Shown here piece by piece: positions 6,481-15,732 of a stretch of 41,202 bases of DNA (positions within the stretch are counted from its first letter, which is position 1; each line of letters begins with the position of its first letter). The stretch covers positions 1-41,202 of the IMG/VR virus record IMGVR_UViG_3300031251_000052; one strand, given 5' to 3'. Below the pieces are notes generated by a model. It was not told where the DNA came from, did not search any database, and was given only the letters and a program-made list of their open reading frames with translations. This DNA is from a virus. Both the position numbers and the translations under genes were made by a program.

Positions 6481-8142
6481 CTATTCGTAAAGGATGTTGA
6501 TTTCACCGGCATCGAATGTGTTGGCGCCACCGATTGTGGTTATGCGAACCTTTGAAAGCGGGCCTGCGATTGCTTTGGTTCCCGTTCCAGTAGCCAAAAG
6601 CCCTACGTTTGAATCGTAGAGAGCGGAGAATGACGCCCACGTATTGTTTGTTGAATTCTCAAGCGTCAGAATAAATACCCCGCCGATGACGCTGGCCGCC
6701 GCCTCCGAAGTGTCGATACCGATAAAGCTGATCGTGGATTGAGTCGGGCCGGTGCCGGTGTGCTGCGCCGCTGAAAGGTAAGTAGTCGATTCAATCCCGC
6801 TACTCGGGCCGATCTGCACGCAGAGGCTGGATGTGCCATTGGTCGATACCCCGACGAAACTGATCGTCACCCGCTTGACGCCGGCAGGTATTCCGGTGAA
6901 ATCAATTGAAGTGCCAGAGGTCGACGCAACCGGAGTGCCAAGCGTTGCGCCCTGGTTATGAACCGGATTGACGACAATATCCGTAACGCCAGTCGCCCAC
7001 GTTCCAGCGGTCGCCTGCGTGCTATCGAAATAGCCGATGATCGTAAACGGAACGCTGGTGCGCGCCGTTGTCGAATACCACGTCTGCGCGGAATCAGCAG
7101 CGCCAGCCCCGCCTTCTGCCGTGGTCGTAATTACCGCCCCCTCGTCTGGAGCGAGGGACATGGATTGATTCCCGCTGTTATACCAAGCGAGTTCGGGAGT
7201 GCCTGCGTTGTCGATCGCAGCAATCCATATGCGCGATGCAATCGCATTTACCGTTCCGCCAGTTGATCCCGAACTGATGACGGTTGAAAGTGCGGCCGTT
7301 ACCGCTCGCGTATTCGATGCCCCGCTCGTAAGCGTTGCAGACCTGAATCCGATGGCGACAGAATTTGATGCGGACGGATCATTACCATCAGCCCCCTTGA
7401 GAGCAATCGTTGCAGCACTCGCCCCCATCGTTACGGCGAGCCCGACATTCTGCAAAAGCCTCGGAACGGTCGTCGTGGTGCTGGTGCTTGCAATCGTCGG
7501 CTTGCCGCTCGCATAGGTGACAGTAATTCCAGTCCCCGCGCTGATAAGCTGCGGCTCTGATGGATTCGTTGCAGTCAACAGCGCAAGCTGAACCGCCGAC
7601 AATCCGCTATCCAGAACTTGCGCCGTGTCCATCGTCATCGTGACGGTCGTCAGCGCACCGAATACGCTGGTCGAGATCGTCCCGTAAACCGTTCCAGCCG
7701 TGACCGTGAATTTCAGGCGCCGATTGGCATGGAACGCCGAGGTCTGATCCCCAGGCATCGTGAATTGAACGGTCGAGACATACGTCGGCGTCTGCCCCGA
7801 AGAGATCCACTGGTCAATCGTGACGCTCGTATCGTTGATGCCACGAAGGTTATCGACCGTCCATATCGGGGAGCTTGGCGGGTCGGTGTCGCCGGCCGGC
7901 GCGTAGACCACCTTGTACGACTGCCCCGCGGTAAACCATACCTGCGTGTTCGTCGGGAATCCGTTCGCGTCCAATACGATCGGATTCGTGTTCGCCACCC
8001 CTCCGGTCGAGTCGGTATAGGTGTTCTGCTTCGTGCTGGTCGAACCGGCCACGTAAAAGAACAACAAGCCGCCGACCGCGGGCAGGCCGCTACTCAGTTG
8101 AATCTGCTCTTTGACTCCGAGCGGGGAGGGATTGACTGCCAT
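6481..8142 (-). CDS. Tailspike / tail fibre with P22-like head-binding N-terminus
   Basis: Encodes 553 residues. The N-terminal 115 residues have the pattern of short-tail phage fibres (GGLLFFYVAGSTSTKQNTY; NPIVLDANGFP; VWFTAGQSYKVVY), similar to the head-binding domain family of P22-type tailspikes. The rest is Ser/Thr/Gly-rich and beta-like, with the low-complexity STSTTTTV near residue 220. No enzymatic motif is recognised. The C-terminal third should contain the receptor-binding surface. It follows the ejection-protein genes as in P22. A start at 8142 follows AAAGGACG. Confidence 0.8.
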   Translation of the reverse strand: MAVNPSPLGVKEQIQLSSGLPAVGGLLFFYVAGSTSTKQNTYTDSTGGVANTNPIVLDANGFPTNTQVWFTAGQSYKVVYAPAGDTDPPSSPIWTVDNLRGINDTSVTIDQWISSGQTPTYVSTVQFTMPGDQTSAFHANRRLKFTVTAGTVYGTISTSVFGALTTVTMTMDTAQVLDSGLSAVQLALLTATNPSEPQLISAGTGITVTYASGKPTIASTSTTTTVPRLLQNVGLAVTMGASAATIALKGADGNDPSASNSVAIGFRSATLTSGASNTRAVTAALSTVISSGSTGGTVNAIASRIWIAAIDNAGTPELAWYNSGNQSMSLAPDEGAVITTTAEGGAGAADSAQTWYSTTARTSVPFTIIGYFDSTQATAGTWATGVTDIVVNPVHNQGATLGTPVASTSGTSIDFTGIPAGVKRVTISFVGVSTNGTSSLCVQIGPSSGIESTTYLSAAQHTGTGPTQSTISFIGIDTSEAAASVIGGVFILTLENSTNNTWASFSALYDSNVGLLATGTGTKAIAGPLSKVRITTIGGANTFDAGEINILYE

Positions 8143-8186
8143 ATCGTCCTTTCGCGCACCGTCTCGGTGGGCTATACTTTGGTTCT

Positions 8187-8279
8187 ATGGATATGTTTAC
8201 TGGCTATTTGCTTGTCAAGTTCGTTGTGATAGTGGTTCTCGCGTTCATCGGCGGCCTCATGGGCTGGATTGACGATTAG
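8187..8279 (+). CDS. Possible 30-residue membrane peptide on the opposite strand
   Basis: Thirty codons encode MDMFTGYLLVKFVV and a hydrophobic core ending GGLMGWIDD, a convincing single membrane helix. It lies on the plus strand in the short gap between tailspike and ejection protein and overlaps the latter's 3' end. There is no Shine-Dalgarno sequence, but a -10-like TATACT (8173-8178) ends eight bases before the ATG, so it could be leaderless. The -35 is poor. It may be chance. Confidence 0.3.
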   Translation: MDMFTGYLLVKFVVIVVLAFIGGLMGWIDD

Positions 8280-9882
8280 CCGAGCTGTAAAGCAACGCGC
8301 GCAACGCCTTGTTTGCTGGCAATGCGCTTGAATCGTTGGCCGCAGTCGCGCCCTGCTTCAACAATAATTTTTTAAGCGTTTCACTGTTCAGTGCGGAATT
8401 GGTCGCACGCCCTGCTGCCGCGCCAACTGCCAAGGCCGGCACGGTTCCGGTAGCCAGCGCAGCGGGGGCGGCAACCGAGCCGACCATCACCCGCTGCATC
8501 GCGCCGTGCGGGCTTTCTCGAGTCTTGACGAACTGCGACGCAATGTCGGCCAAGTCCTGAAGTTGCGGGTTGTTGATGTTTTTCATGTTCGCCAGGCGCG
8601 CGAGCGAGACGCCGCCATCCGCACCGTTCTGCGCGATGCTTTCGATGTCCATCATGTTGCCGTATTGCTGGCGAACGTTTTTGAAGGCGGCGGCCTTATC
8701 AGGCCCGAGCGAGCGATCCAGCGCGCCCATCAGCGATTTCTTCAGGTCGCGCGCGTAGTAGGCTTCCGGCGCGTTGCGGTTGCCGATGCGGTCGAGCGTT
8801 TTCTTGATGTTGTAGGCGGCCTGCCCGTCGATCTCTCCATTCGCGCCGACCTTGCTCATGATCTCGTCAACCTGCTTGCCGATGATGCGCGCGCCGTCCG
8901 CGCCGAGTTCTTTGTCAGCGGTCTGCAGATGCGAGACGAGATCATTCACTAATTCATCGTCAACCTTGACCCTGTTGCTTTTGAGCGTCACTTCGAACTT
9001 ATCGCCAAGCGCGGTCTGTGCTTTACGCAAAGCGCCGGTTATATTGTCAGAGTCCTGCCCGAACGTGCGCGATACCGCACGGTCAAGCTGCGATTTCATC
9101 AGGTCTTCAGTGCCGGCCCGACCGCTCAACGGAACGTAATTCAACGATGCGGCAACCGCGTTCAGCGGCTTGCTGTTGACGATGCGATCGGCAGGAATAT
9201 CAATACCGAGACCCTTGGCCTTCTGATACAGCGCCGAGACTTCCGGCGATACTTCGGGCGCTACGGCGTTGCGGATGACTCCGCCGACCGCGCCAGCAGC
9301 CTTGGCTACCGCAGGCAATGCGCCGCCGATAGCAGCGCCAGCAGGCGCGTTTGCGGGGTCTATGAGGCCAGCAGACGCGCCGCCGACCGCAGCGCCCGCA
9401 CCGACGCGCGTTGCCATATCGGCAACCTTTCCGGCCACGGTGGCGGCCGGCGCGCTATTGAGCGTAAATCCGCCGCTCTCAAGGGCTGCAGCGAGCTTGG
9501 GCGCGTATTGCGCGATGGCGGGTATGACGGCGCCAGCCGCGCGCGCGCCCTTCGCCAGAACGCCGCCAGCGCCTGCTGTGCCAGCAACGTCCGCACCAAG
9601 TTCCCCGCCTTTGAACGCGAGCGATTCGGGGTCGGCGTTGTCTTTGAAAAATCCAGCGAGCGATGCCTTGCGCTCAACGTTCGTGCGCCCGGTCAATCCC
9701 GTGGCATCGAGAGGACGCATAAGCGTTGTGCCGATGTCGGACGCGCCCTTGAGTGCGCCCATAGCAATGTTCTTGTTGGCATTGAGATAGCGGTCAACAA
9801 GCCCATGCGATTCTGCCGGCGCAATGGTAAAACCGCCGGTTTTTGGCGGTTCGTCCGCTGGCGGCCCTATCGTGAATCCCAT
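8257..9882 (-). CDS. DNA-ejection / internal virion protein (P22 gp16 position)
   Basis: Encodes 541 residues from the ATG that overlaps the upstream stop (TAATG); another ATG lies at 9900. The N-terminus carries short repeats (MGFTIGPP, GGFTIAP). Residues about 80-220 are unusually Ala/Gly-rich (GADVAGTAGAGGVLAKGARA) and could insert into membranes. The remainder is helical and charged. It is the third of three large virion genes just before the tailspike, the place of gene 16 in P22, whose product is ejected to help DNA cross the envelope. The function is inferred from order and composition, not from a motif. Confidence 0.65.
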   Translation of the reverse strand: MGFTIGPPADEPPKTGGFTIAPAESHGLVDRYLNANKNIAMGALKGASDIGTTLMRPLDATGLTGRTNVERKASLAGFFKDNADPESLAFKGGELGADVAGTAGAGGVLAKGARAAGAVIPAIAQYAPKLAAALESGGFTLNSAPAATVAGKVADMATRVGAGAAVGGASAGLIDPANAPAGAAIGGALPAVAKAAGAVGGVIRNAVAPEVSPEVSALYQKAKGLGIDIPADRIVNSKPLNAVAASLNYVPLSGRAGTEDLMKSQLDRAVSRTFGQDSDNITGALRKAQTALGDKFEVTLKSNRVKVDDELVNDLVSHLQTADKELGADGARIIGKQVDEIMSKVGANGEIDGQAAYNIKKTLDRIGNRNAPEAYYARDLKKSLMGALDRSLGPDKAAAFKNVRQQYGNMMDIESIAQNGADGGVSLARLANMKNINNPQLQDLADIASQFVKTRESPHGAMQRVMVGSVAAPAALATGTVPALAVGAAAGRATNSALNSETLKKLLLKQGATAANDSSALPANKALRALLYSSANRQSSP

Positions 9883-11513
9883 TACGGCACTCGCATCCAA
9901 CGCTTGCCATCGGATTTGTATTTGATGCCATCGTCGCCGGTCGCCACCTGTCCGCTGTATTTCGCCGGGTCTGCTTGTGACAGTGAATTGACGCGCGTAG
10001 GCTGCGCCGCAGTTGCTGGCGCAGATTCGCCCCTCAACTTAGCCAGCGCATCCACCGATTTTGGCGTGATGCTCTGATAATCTCCCGGCTTGCCGTGCAT
10101 CCCCTGAACATATTGGGCGTGGTTGGCTTCGAGCTTGGATTGAAGCATTTCCGCGCCCTTGGCCATAACCGCCTTGAACTGCGCCGGCGAATTTGCGTTG
10201 CCCAAATTCTGCTGCCATTCCTTGATAGAGCCTTCCGAACCGCCCGCCCCACGGTAAGCGCGCTCCAACTCTTGAGCAACGCCCTGTGCGTTCAGGTTGA
10301 ATTCCTTGACGCGCGGATCGCCGGTCGCACTCAATACCGCATTCTTGAACGTGTTGACCCACGGGAAGGATGTATTGTTGAGTTTGTCCGCGGCATCCGA
10401 CAATCCGGCCAAATGGCCGACCACGGTATTGAGCGCGTTATTGCTTGATGCGAGTTTGCCGCTCGCCGCGTCTTTTGCGGTCGATGCGCGCGACTGGTAA
10501 ACGGTCTGATCGGTGCCGGGCTCGTACTGCATCGCCATTTGAATCAGCGCAGCACCCTGCGGGCTGCGGGAAGTCATCGGGCTGATCTGCAGCTTACCTT
10601 CGGCGATTGCCTTCACTTGGTTAGCGACACCGGGCGGCAGGGTTGCAAGATACTCGTCACCGGATAAGCCAGAGCCAGCAACGGCCGCTTGCGACGGATT
10701 CTTATTGATGCCTAGAACGCCCATCGGGTCAGCCTTCACGCGCTCAATATTCTGCGATTCAAGCGCGCGGGAGTTCGTCATGTTCTGGCCGCGAATTTGC
10801 GTTGCCTGTGACGCCACGCTGTCGGGAGATTGCTGAATGGGCGTGCTGGATAGCGTGGTCGGCGCACCGCCCAAGCCGGGAACCGCGACAAGGTTGCTCG
10901 CATTGCCCGTGTTCTGCACATGCACGTTCGGCTTGTTCAATTCGATGAACTTCGTCGCCCCGAGCGCGTTCTGCTGCTTCCATTGCTGAAAGGCCGCGGG
11001 ATCTTGCGGGATGCGCGCCAGCGCCTGATCGAGCGTTCCGGCACGCGCAGCAATCGGGCCGAGCACCGGATTCTGATAGCCCGCAGTTACCCATTGCGCC
11101 GCCGCCTGCGGGTCGTTAACATTCGCCAACTCGTCACGATGCTGCGCGGTTTCCTTGACGACGAGCTCCTGCTGCTTGAGAGGAATTTCGGCCTTATTCT
11201 TGTCGATGTTCGTGCGCTTTTCTTCGGTTTCGAGCGCGAACTTATCCAGCGCCTGAACCGCTTTATGCTGCCCGCCCTTATAGAGCAACGCGCGCAGGGT
11301 CGCAGGGTCTCCACCAGATTGCTGATACGCCGATCGCACAGCGTTTTCGTCGTCAAGATTCTGCCGCGCAGATTGCATTTGCAAGCCCTGCAAATCCTGC
11401 TGCCCGATAAGACCCTTGAGCGCAAGCGACTTCCCGTATGACTCCATCGGGTCAGTCTGCTGAATCTGGATCGGCTTGACGCCGAGGATGATACCGGGAT
11501 CGACAGGAGGCAT
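9882..11513 (-). CDS. DNA-ejection / internal virion protein (P22 gp20 position)
   Basis: Encodes 543 residues. It is rich in Gln, Ala and Asn and predicted mostly helical, with a long polar region (QQDLQGLQMQSARQNLDDEN) and coiled-coil-like stretches around 90-120. The C-terminus (GDDGIKYKSDGKRWMRVP) is short and basic. Such Gln-rich helical proteins in this location correspond to P22 gene 20, which is ejected with the DNA. No enzymatic motif is seen. It couples by TAATG to the next gene and follows the 332-residue gene with a three-base gap. Confidence 0.65.
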   Translation of the reverse strand: MPPVDPGIILGVKPIQIQQTDPMESYGKSLALKGLIGQQDLQGLQMQSARQNLDDENAVRSAYQQSGGDPATLRALLYKGGQHKAVQALDKFALETEEKRTNIDKNKAEIPLKQQELVVKETAQHRDELANVNDPQAAAQWVTAGYQNPVLGPIAARAGTLDQALARIPQDPAAFQQWKQQNALGATKFIELNKPNVHVQNTGNASNLVAVPGLGGAPTTLSSTPIQQSPDSVASQATQIRGQNMTNSRALESQNIERVKADPMGVLGINKNPSQAAVAGSGLSGDEYLATLPPGVANQVKAIAEGKLQISPMTSRSPQGAALIQMAMQYEPGTDQTVYQSRASTAKDAASGKLASSNNALNTVVGHLAGLSDAADKLNNTSFPWVNTFKNAVLSATGDPRVKEFNLNAQGVAQELERAYRGAGGSEGSIKEWQQNLGNANSPAQFKAVMAKGAEMLQSKLEANHAQYVQGMHGKPGDYQSITPKSVDALAKLRGESAPATAAQPTRVNSLSQADPAKYSGQVATGDDGIKYKSDGKRWMRVP

Positions 11514-11516
11514 GAT

Positions 11517-12515
11517 TTATCCGTATTGCACGTTAGACGTGCTGTATTGGCCGGGATATTGATAGCCGGAGTATTGGCCGCTGTTTTGATTTTTCAGCAA
11601 CGCCTGCAGCGTCTGATTCGAGTTGTAGTTGTTGACCGAATTACCGACGCCACTGAAAGCGTTACCCCAAGCGTTCGACCCGCCGACAATCGACGCCGCA
11701 GTTGAGTTGCCGATTCCGGTTTGCAAGCTGCTGACGTTGTTCGCCATGTTCGCGCCTGCGCTCGCAACCGTATTCGCCGCCACCTGACCGGCCCCGCTCA
11801 CGCCCGCGAGTCGGTTGTACGTGTTCGTGTTGTTCGTGTTGTAGCGGTTATATGCGTCGTTGCCATACTGATTGGCGACGTTAACGCCCTGCGCCTGCAA
11901 TGCCTTAAGAGTCGCTCCGCTGTCATACGAACCGCTCGCCAGTGCGCGCGAGTTGATAGAGTCCGCTGCATTCTTCTGCGCGAAGTCATAGCCCGACGAG
12001 TAGACCGGATCGGCCACCATGTCGGCCGTGGTAAAATTGCGCGTCAGCGAACCGTAATCCGCAGGGTTATCCAGCGCCGAACTTGAGTCTGAGTAAATCG
12101 CGCGACCATTGCCAGCGCCCGCGCCAATATCGCCGCCACTCTTCGGGCCTGGGCTATTGTTCAATTCCTGCTGCACCGAATACATATCCGGCTTTTGCAG
12201 CATGTAGGCCAGTTCCTGCGCGCCAGCATCACGCCCGATATAGCTGTTGTATAACTGCTGAATCGCGGCCGCGGTCGGCGCAGCATTGGAAGTTTTCGGG
12301 CCGATCCCGAGCAAATGCGCGAGCCTTTGGTTTGCCGCCGTTCCAGTATTCAAAAACGGCGCATTGTCGGAGCGCGTCTGATTGTATTGGCGACGTTGTT
12401 CGGCAATCGCGGCTTGCGATGCCGCAGTCTGAGCGTCAGCCGCATTGTTTGAAGCACTCGAACCCATTGCGCCGCCGATAAGCGACGCGCCAGCACTTAT
12501 TATCGAACCCCACAT
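11517..12515 (-). CDS. DNA-ejection protein (P22 gp7-like position)
   Basis: Encodes 332 residues. The N-terminus is a hydrophobic Gly/Ala/Ser segment (MWGSIISAGASLIGGAMGSS) followed by an Ala/Gln-rich helix, a layout shared by many phage internal or DNA-transfer proteins. The middle contains PFLNTGTAANQRLAHLLG, a common feature of these proteins, and the end is rich in Tyr, Asn and Gly (GYQYPGQYSTSN). It is the first of three co-directional ejection candidates. Function is assigned from family-like features and gene order. Confidence 0.7.
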   Translation of the reverse strand: MWGSIISAGASLIGGAMGSSASNNAADAQTAASQAAIAEQRRQYNQTRSDNAPFLNTGTAANQRLAHLLGIGPKTSNAAPTAAAIQQLYNSYIGRDAGAQELAYMLQKPDMYSVQQELNNSPGPKSGGDIGAGAGNGRAIYSDSSSALDNPADYGSLTRNFTTADMVADPVYSSGYDFAQKNAADSINSRALASGSYDSGATLKALQAQGVNVANQYGNDAYNRYNTNNTNTYNRLAGVSGAGQVAANTVASAGANMANNVSSLQTGIGNSTAASIVGGSNAWGNAFSGVGNSVNNYNSNQTLQALLKNQNSGQYSGYQYPGQYSTSNVQYG

Positions 12516-12516
12516 A

Positions 12517-13029
12517 TCAAGCCTCCATCGCCGCGCGCATTTCGGTCGCCAGCCGGCGCGTGACTTCGCGTCCGACCTTCAACCCCGAAAACTGCGGCTG
12601 CATTTCGATGTTTTTCAAAAGTTCATGCCGCTCGTAATCAAACGGCAACTGCGTCAGGTATTCGTAAATCGTCCGCGGACTGTCGAACAGGTTTCGCCAG
12701 TCAACGTGCATCCCCTGAATCCGGTCGAGATTCTTGAGCAGGAATTTTTCAACCGGCGGCAGACCAATGGCTGCAAGTGACGCATTTATTTCCGACTCGT
12801 CACGATGCAAAATGACCTTGCGAGCCGGATGCTTATCAACCCACTCCCAAAAATACGCCATGCCTGTGCAGGCAACGCCGAGCATCTTGCTGGTCGGGTA
12901 AGCGTCCAACTCCTGATAGTGCCGCTCGAAAAGCGGATCGTGCAGGCACAGCGTTGCATCGGTCGTCAACCAATTCCCCGCCCATGTAGTCCCACACCGA
13001 GGCGCACTGATGACCATGAACGAAATCAT
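12517..13029 (-). CDS. Sulfotransferase-like P-loop protein
   Basis: Encodes 170 residues. Residues 8-16 read SAPRCGTTW, which fits the 5'-phosphosulfate-binding loop of PAPS-dependent sulfotransferases. Residues 75-85 (HRDESEINASL) fit their 3'-phosphate-binding motif with Arg and Ser. The protein is shorter than most sulfotransferases (usually 200-300 residues). Those enzymes move sulfate from PAPS to a hydroxyl or amine. It is embedded between virion genes with a one-base gap and an ATGA overlap, so it is made late. The target is unknown; a virion protein or a host surface glycan could be modified. Confidence 0.65.
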   Translation of the reverse strand: MISFMVISAPRCGTTWAGNWLTTDATLCLHDPLFERHYQELDAYPTSKMLGVACTGMAYFWEWVDKHPARKVILHRDESEINASLAAIGLPPVEKFLLKNLDRIQGMHVDWRNLFDSPRTIYEYLTQLPFDYERHELLKNIEMQPQFSGLKVGREVTRRLATEMRAAMEA

Positions 13030-13298
13030 GCGGCGCTCCCATCGGCTTTAACCCATGACGATGTTTTGTAAAAGATCGGCAGTCCGAGCGTCGTATCAAA
13101 ATAAAAACGCCCCGTCCAAAGCAACTTCGTCGGTCTGTTCGCAGTCGTCCCGCTCGATGTCAACGCGACGCAAATCGTATAGACGGCCATGAAGAAATTG
13201 CGCCACCCCCCATCAATGCCGGTCAGCGCAGGCACGGCGCCGCTCGCGTCCATTACATCAACGGCGTTCGTCGGCGGGCTGTTTATCAGTGCGGCCAT
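13026..13298 (-). CDS. Small virion-cluster protein
   Basis: Encodes 90 residues. It contains GWRNFFMAVYTICVALTSSG, a segment that recurs in small proteins of podovirus structural clusters, and ends with a beta-like motif (GRFYFDTTLGLPIFYKTSSW) resembling the small repeat at the ends of some phage tail proteins. In P22 the tail needle gene would be near this place, but this protein lacks the long coiled coil of a needle. It is probably a minor structural protein; this is weakly supported. Confidence 0.55.
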   Translation of the reverse strand: MAALINSPPTNAVDVMDASGAVPALTGIDGGWRNFFMAVYTICVALTSSGTTANRPTKLLWTGRFYFDTTLGLPIFYKTSSWVKADGSAA

Positions 13299-14956
13299 CA
13301 GGAATCCGGATTGATGCAGGCCGAGACAAACGTCACCGGCACAGGGTCAGTGATGCGGAATTTGAAACTGAACTCACGGTCAGTCCCGCACTTTCTCCAC
13401 TCAACGCGCGTGCGGTATTGCCCGACAGCCCCCATCGGCTTCAAAACCTCCGGCCCCCACGTCTTACCGTTATCTCGCGAGATCGACATACCGACTTGCG
13501 GGTTGCTGCCCTGTCCGAGCGTCAAGCCAACTCCGACCTCCATATCCAGCCGCACGCGATTTACGGCCAGATAGCTCAGATCAGGATTTGCAATGTTTTC
13601 GCTAATCAGTTCGCGCTCGATTGAGTCGCCGTTGTCCGTCAACGCGGACGGCTGCAGCTTGTAAATCTTGCCGGTCGAATAGTCAGCAACCAGCGTATTG
13701 CCAACCAACCCGAATGAAAACTCCGCGCGATGGCGCGTGAGTCCGTAACTCTTGAGCGGCGACCACATACCCGTAGATCCATCGAACAGCCACGAATAAC
13801 CGGCTGACGGAAACGTGATTACATACATCGGATGCCCGCCGAGCATGTAGCTGTAGGCGGTCGCGTCCGACGTTGCGGAATATCCATTGATGATTGAGTC
13901 AATGTCGGGAGTCGATATTTTCTTCGGCAGATACCCGTTCATTTGGGCAATCATCACTTGCCCCATGCGATTCTTTATGAGGCAGGCAAACGTGTTGTCG
14001 TATTTCGCAATCGACCACATGGCGGCGAGCCCCCATTCGGTCGCGGTTCCCTGCAATGCGACAAACGGAAAATCAAGCGTTCCCGAGTTCCCGAAAAATT
14101 CAGTCGTCAGCGTTCCCGGCAGAACCAACTGCCCGCTACTCGACCACACGGCCACCAGCGGATCAGGGCTGGTTTCTGCATTGGCAAAATAGAGCGGGTC
14201 CCAATACAGTCCGTCGTAAACAACCGACCCGCTGCCGCAGACGTAAAATCGCCCCGACGAGCGCGTGCTGATGATGAATCTGCCGGTCAGAAAGGTAACG
14301 GTCGTCGGCGCGGTCGAGAACCCGGCCGCCGCTATTTTCAGGAACGTCGATACGGTATACGTCCCGACCGGCGACGCGACGCCGCCAGGGTCTGAATACA
14401 TGTTGTATGTCAGGGTCGAGGCACCCGTTACCGTGACCGTAAACTGGCCGTTATAGGCAGCAGCACTCGCTCCCGATACCGTGATGAGGTTTCCGGTCAC
14501 AAGCCCGTGCGGCGCCGCCGTGGTCATCGTGGCGACGGTTCCCGAGCGCGTGATGCTGGATATGGTCTGCGGCGTACCCGAAGATGCGACGGTCGAATAG
14601 ATGTAGCCATAACTGCCGTCTACGATCATTACCTGCTGGCCGTTGTGCGCCATCGACACGCGGCCAGAGGTCGTTGAGAGTGTGCCGCGGCTGGTCTTGA
14701 CGCCAGCGTTATTCACCTCCCACAGAACGCCACGATGCACCACGTAGGCCACATCGTTCGGCTCGAACTCGAGCCCACCGCGCGGCGCCGTGTCTCCGAA
14801 ATCAACGAACAGGTTCAGCCCTGGCGTGCCATACCCGACGATGGACGACTTTTCACCATCAGGCCGGTTCTCGGCGTAGATGTTGGTCATTTTCTTCGCG
14901 GTCACATACGGCGACTTTGAGGAAAGACCGGGGCCGAAGATCGGGATGCGGCTCAT
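13298..14956 (-). CDS. P22 gp10-like DNA-stabilisation / tail hub protein
   Basis: Encodes 552 residues from the ATG one base after the upstream stop. The beginning (MSRIPIFGPGLSSKSPYVTAKKMTNIYAENRPDGEKSS) and the WSPLKSYG and EFSFKFRIT motifs match the P22 gp10 family, which plugs the portal after packaging and bears the tailspikes. Residues about 155-210 contain an inserted small beta domain (TAAPHGLVTGNLITVSGA, then YNGQFTVTV), a module often seen in phage surface proteins. It lies after a gp4-like gene as in P22. The inserted module may be a local addition to the hub. Confidence 0.8.
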   Translation of the reverse strand: MSRIPIFGPGLSSKSPYVTAKKMTNIYAENRPDGEKSSIVGYGTPGLNLFVDFGDTAPRGGLEFEPNDVAYVVHRGVLWEVNNAGVKTSRGTLSTTSGRVSMAHNGQQVMIVDGSYGYIYSTVASSGTPQTISSITRSGTVATMTTAAPHGLVTGNLITVSGASAAAYNGQFTVTVTGASTLTYNMYSDPGGVASPVGTYTVSTFLKIAAAGFSTAPTTVTFLTGRFIISTRSSGRFYVCGSGSVVYDGLYWDPLYFANAETSPDPLVAVWSSSGQLVLPGTLTTEFFGNSGTLDFPFVALQGTATEWGLAAMWSIAKYDNTFACLIKNRMGQVMIAQMNGYLPKKISTPDIDSIINGYSATSDATAYSYMLGGHPMYVITFPSAGYSWLFDGSTGMWSPLKSYGLTRHRAEFSFGLVGNTLVADYSTGKIYKLQPSALTDNGDSIERELISENIANPDLSYLAVNRVRLDMEVGVGLTLGQGSNPQVGMSISRDNGKTWGPEVLKPMGAVGQYRTRVEWRKCGTDREFSFKFRITDPVPVTFVSACINPDS

Positions 14957-14957
14957 G

Positions 14958-15686
14958 CTACCATCCGCCAAGAAACCGACCCAATGCGCTCCCGCCGCCG
15001 CCAGTTCCGCCGAGCGCGGGGTCATAGCTCATCAAAACCCGCTTTTTATTCGCGCGGCAGATGTCGGCAAACGTCGAATTCGCGGTCGCAACAACATCAG
15101 GGAATTTGCTGATGTCAACGCCGAACGAATCCCCGAGCATGACCGCCAGCTTGTATTTGAAAACCATCGCGTAACCGGGCGGGAAGCTGATCGACGCTCC
15201 AGCGCTCGTAATGGCGGTCAGCACGCGGTCGATTGAGAACGTGACCGGCGTCACCGCGGACGGCACCGGCCACAGCGTCACAATCCCGAGCGGGAATTCG
15301 TTGACGTAGAGATAGCGCAGCGGCCAGGTCATCGTCTGCGCTTTGTAGCCGATCAGGTTGTATTCGCCCTGCGTCATCGACGTGCAGGGATAGGTCACGC
15401 CGTTGACCGTCGAATAAGCCGGGTCGTTGATGCGCTCGGGGCGCGTGGTATTCCACGTCCCGCCCGTGCCTATCGTGTAGGTCGCGGTCCCGATGGCCGT
15501 GTTGAACGTCTGATTCGCCTGCCCGTAAACCGCCAGATTTCGAGTAGAGAAGAGTTCCAGCAGATCATTGAACGCACGGACGCCCTCGGCCACTTCGTCC
15601 GAGGTCAGAGTTTCGTCTGACCCTACGGCATTGGTGAGTCCGAGAGCATCTTCAATGATTTGCTGCGCGGTAGTGGGAGACGGCAC
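14958..15686 (-). CDS. P22 gp4-like tail accessory factor
   Basis: Encodes 242 residues. It starts with a helical segment (TTAQQIIEDALGLTNAVG, EVAEGVRAFNDLLELFSTRN), followed by a beta-rich middle (TATYTIGTGGTW, RPERINDPAY), and ends Gly-rich. This is the pattern of the P22 gp4 head-completion/tail-accessory family, which binds the portal and starts tail assembly. It stands immediately before the gp10-like gene. Unlike P22 gp4, no muramidase motif is apparent. Confidence 0.8.
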   Translation of the reverse strand: MPSPTTAQQIIEDALGLTNAVGSDETLTSDEVAEGVRAFNDLLELFSTRNLAVYGQANQTFNTAIGTATYTIGTGGTWNTTRPERINDPAYSTVNGVTYPCTSMTQGEYNLIGYKAQTMTWPLRYLYVNEFPLGIVTLWPVPSAVTPVTFSIDRVLTAITSAGASISFPPGYAMVFKYKLAVMLGDSFGVDISKFPDVVATANSTFADICRANKKRVLMSYDPALGGTGGGGSALGRFLGGW

Positions 15687-15699
15687 GATGCCTCACGCT

Positions 15700-15725
15700 A
15701 AAAACGCCCGGAGTCCGTCCGGGCG
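15700..15725 (-). terminator. Rho-independent terminator inside the late operon
   Basis: On the minus strand a perfect 8-bp stem (CGCCCGGA/TCCGGGCG, 15705-15725) with a five-base loop is followed by TTTTT (15704-15700). It lies after the 210-residue gene and before the gp4-like gene, so it should reduce expression of downstream tail genes compared with the capsid genes. Confidence 0.85.
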
Positions 15726-15732
15726 CGGGTTA

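Noticed and set aside
6481-8142. Diversity-generating retroelement target in the tailspike
   Set aside because: No reverse transcriptase gene and no near-identical template/variable repeat pair is seen in the window.
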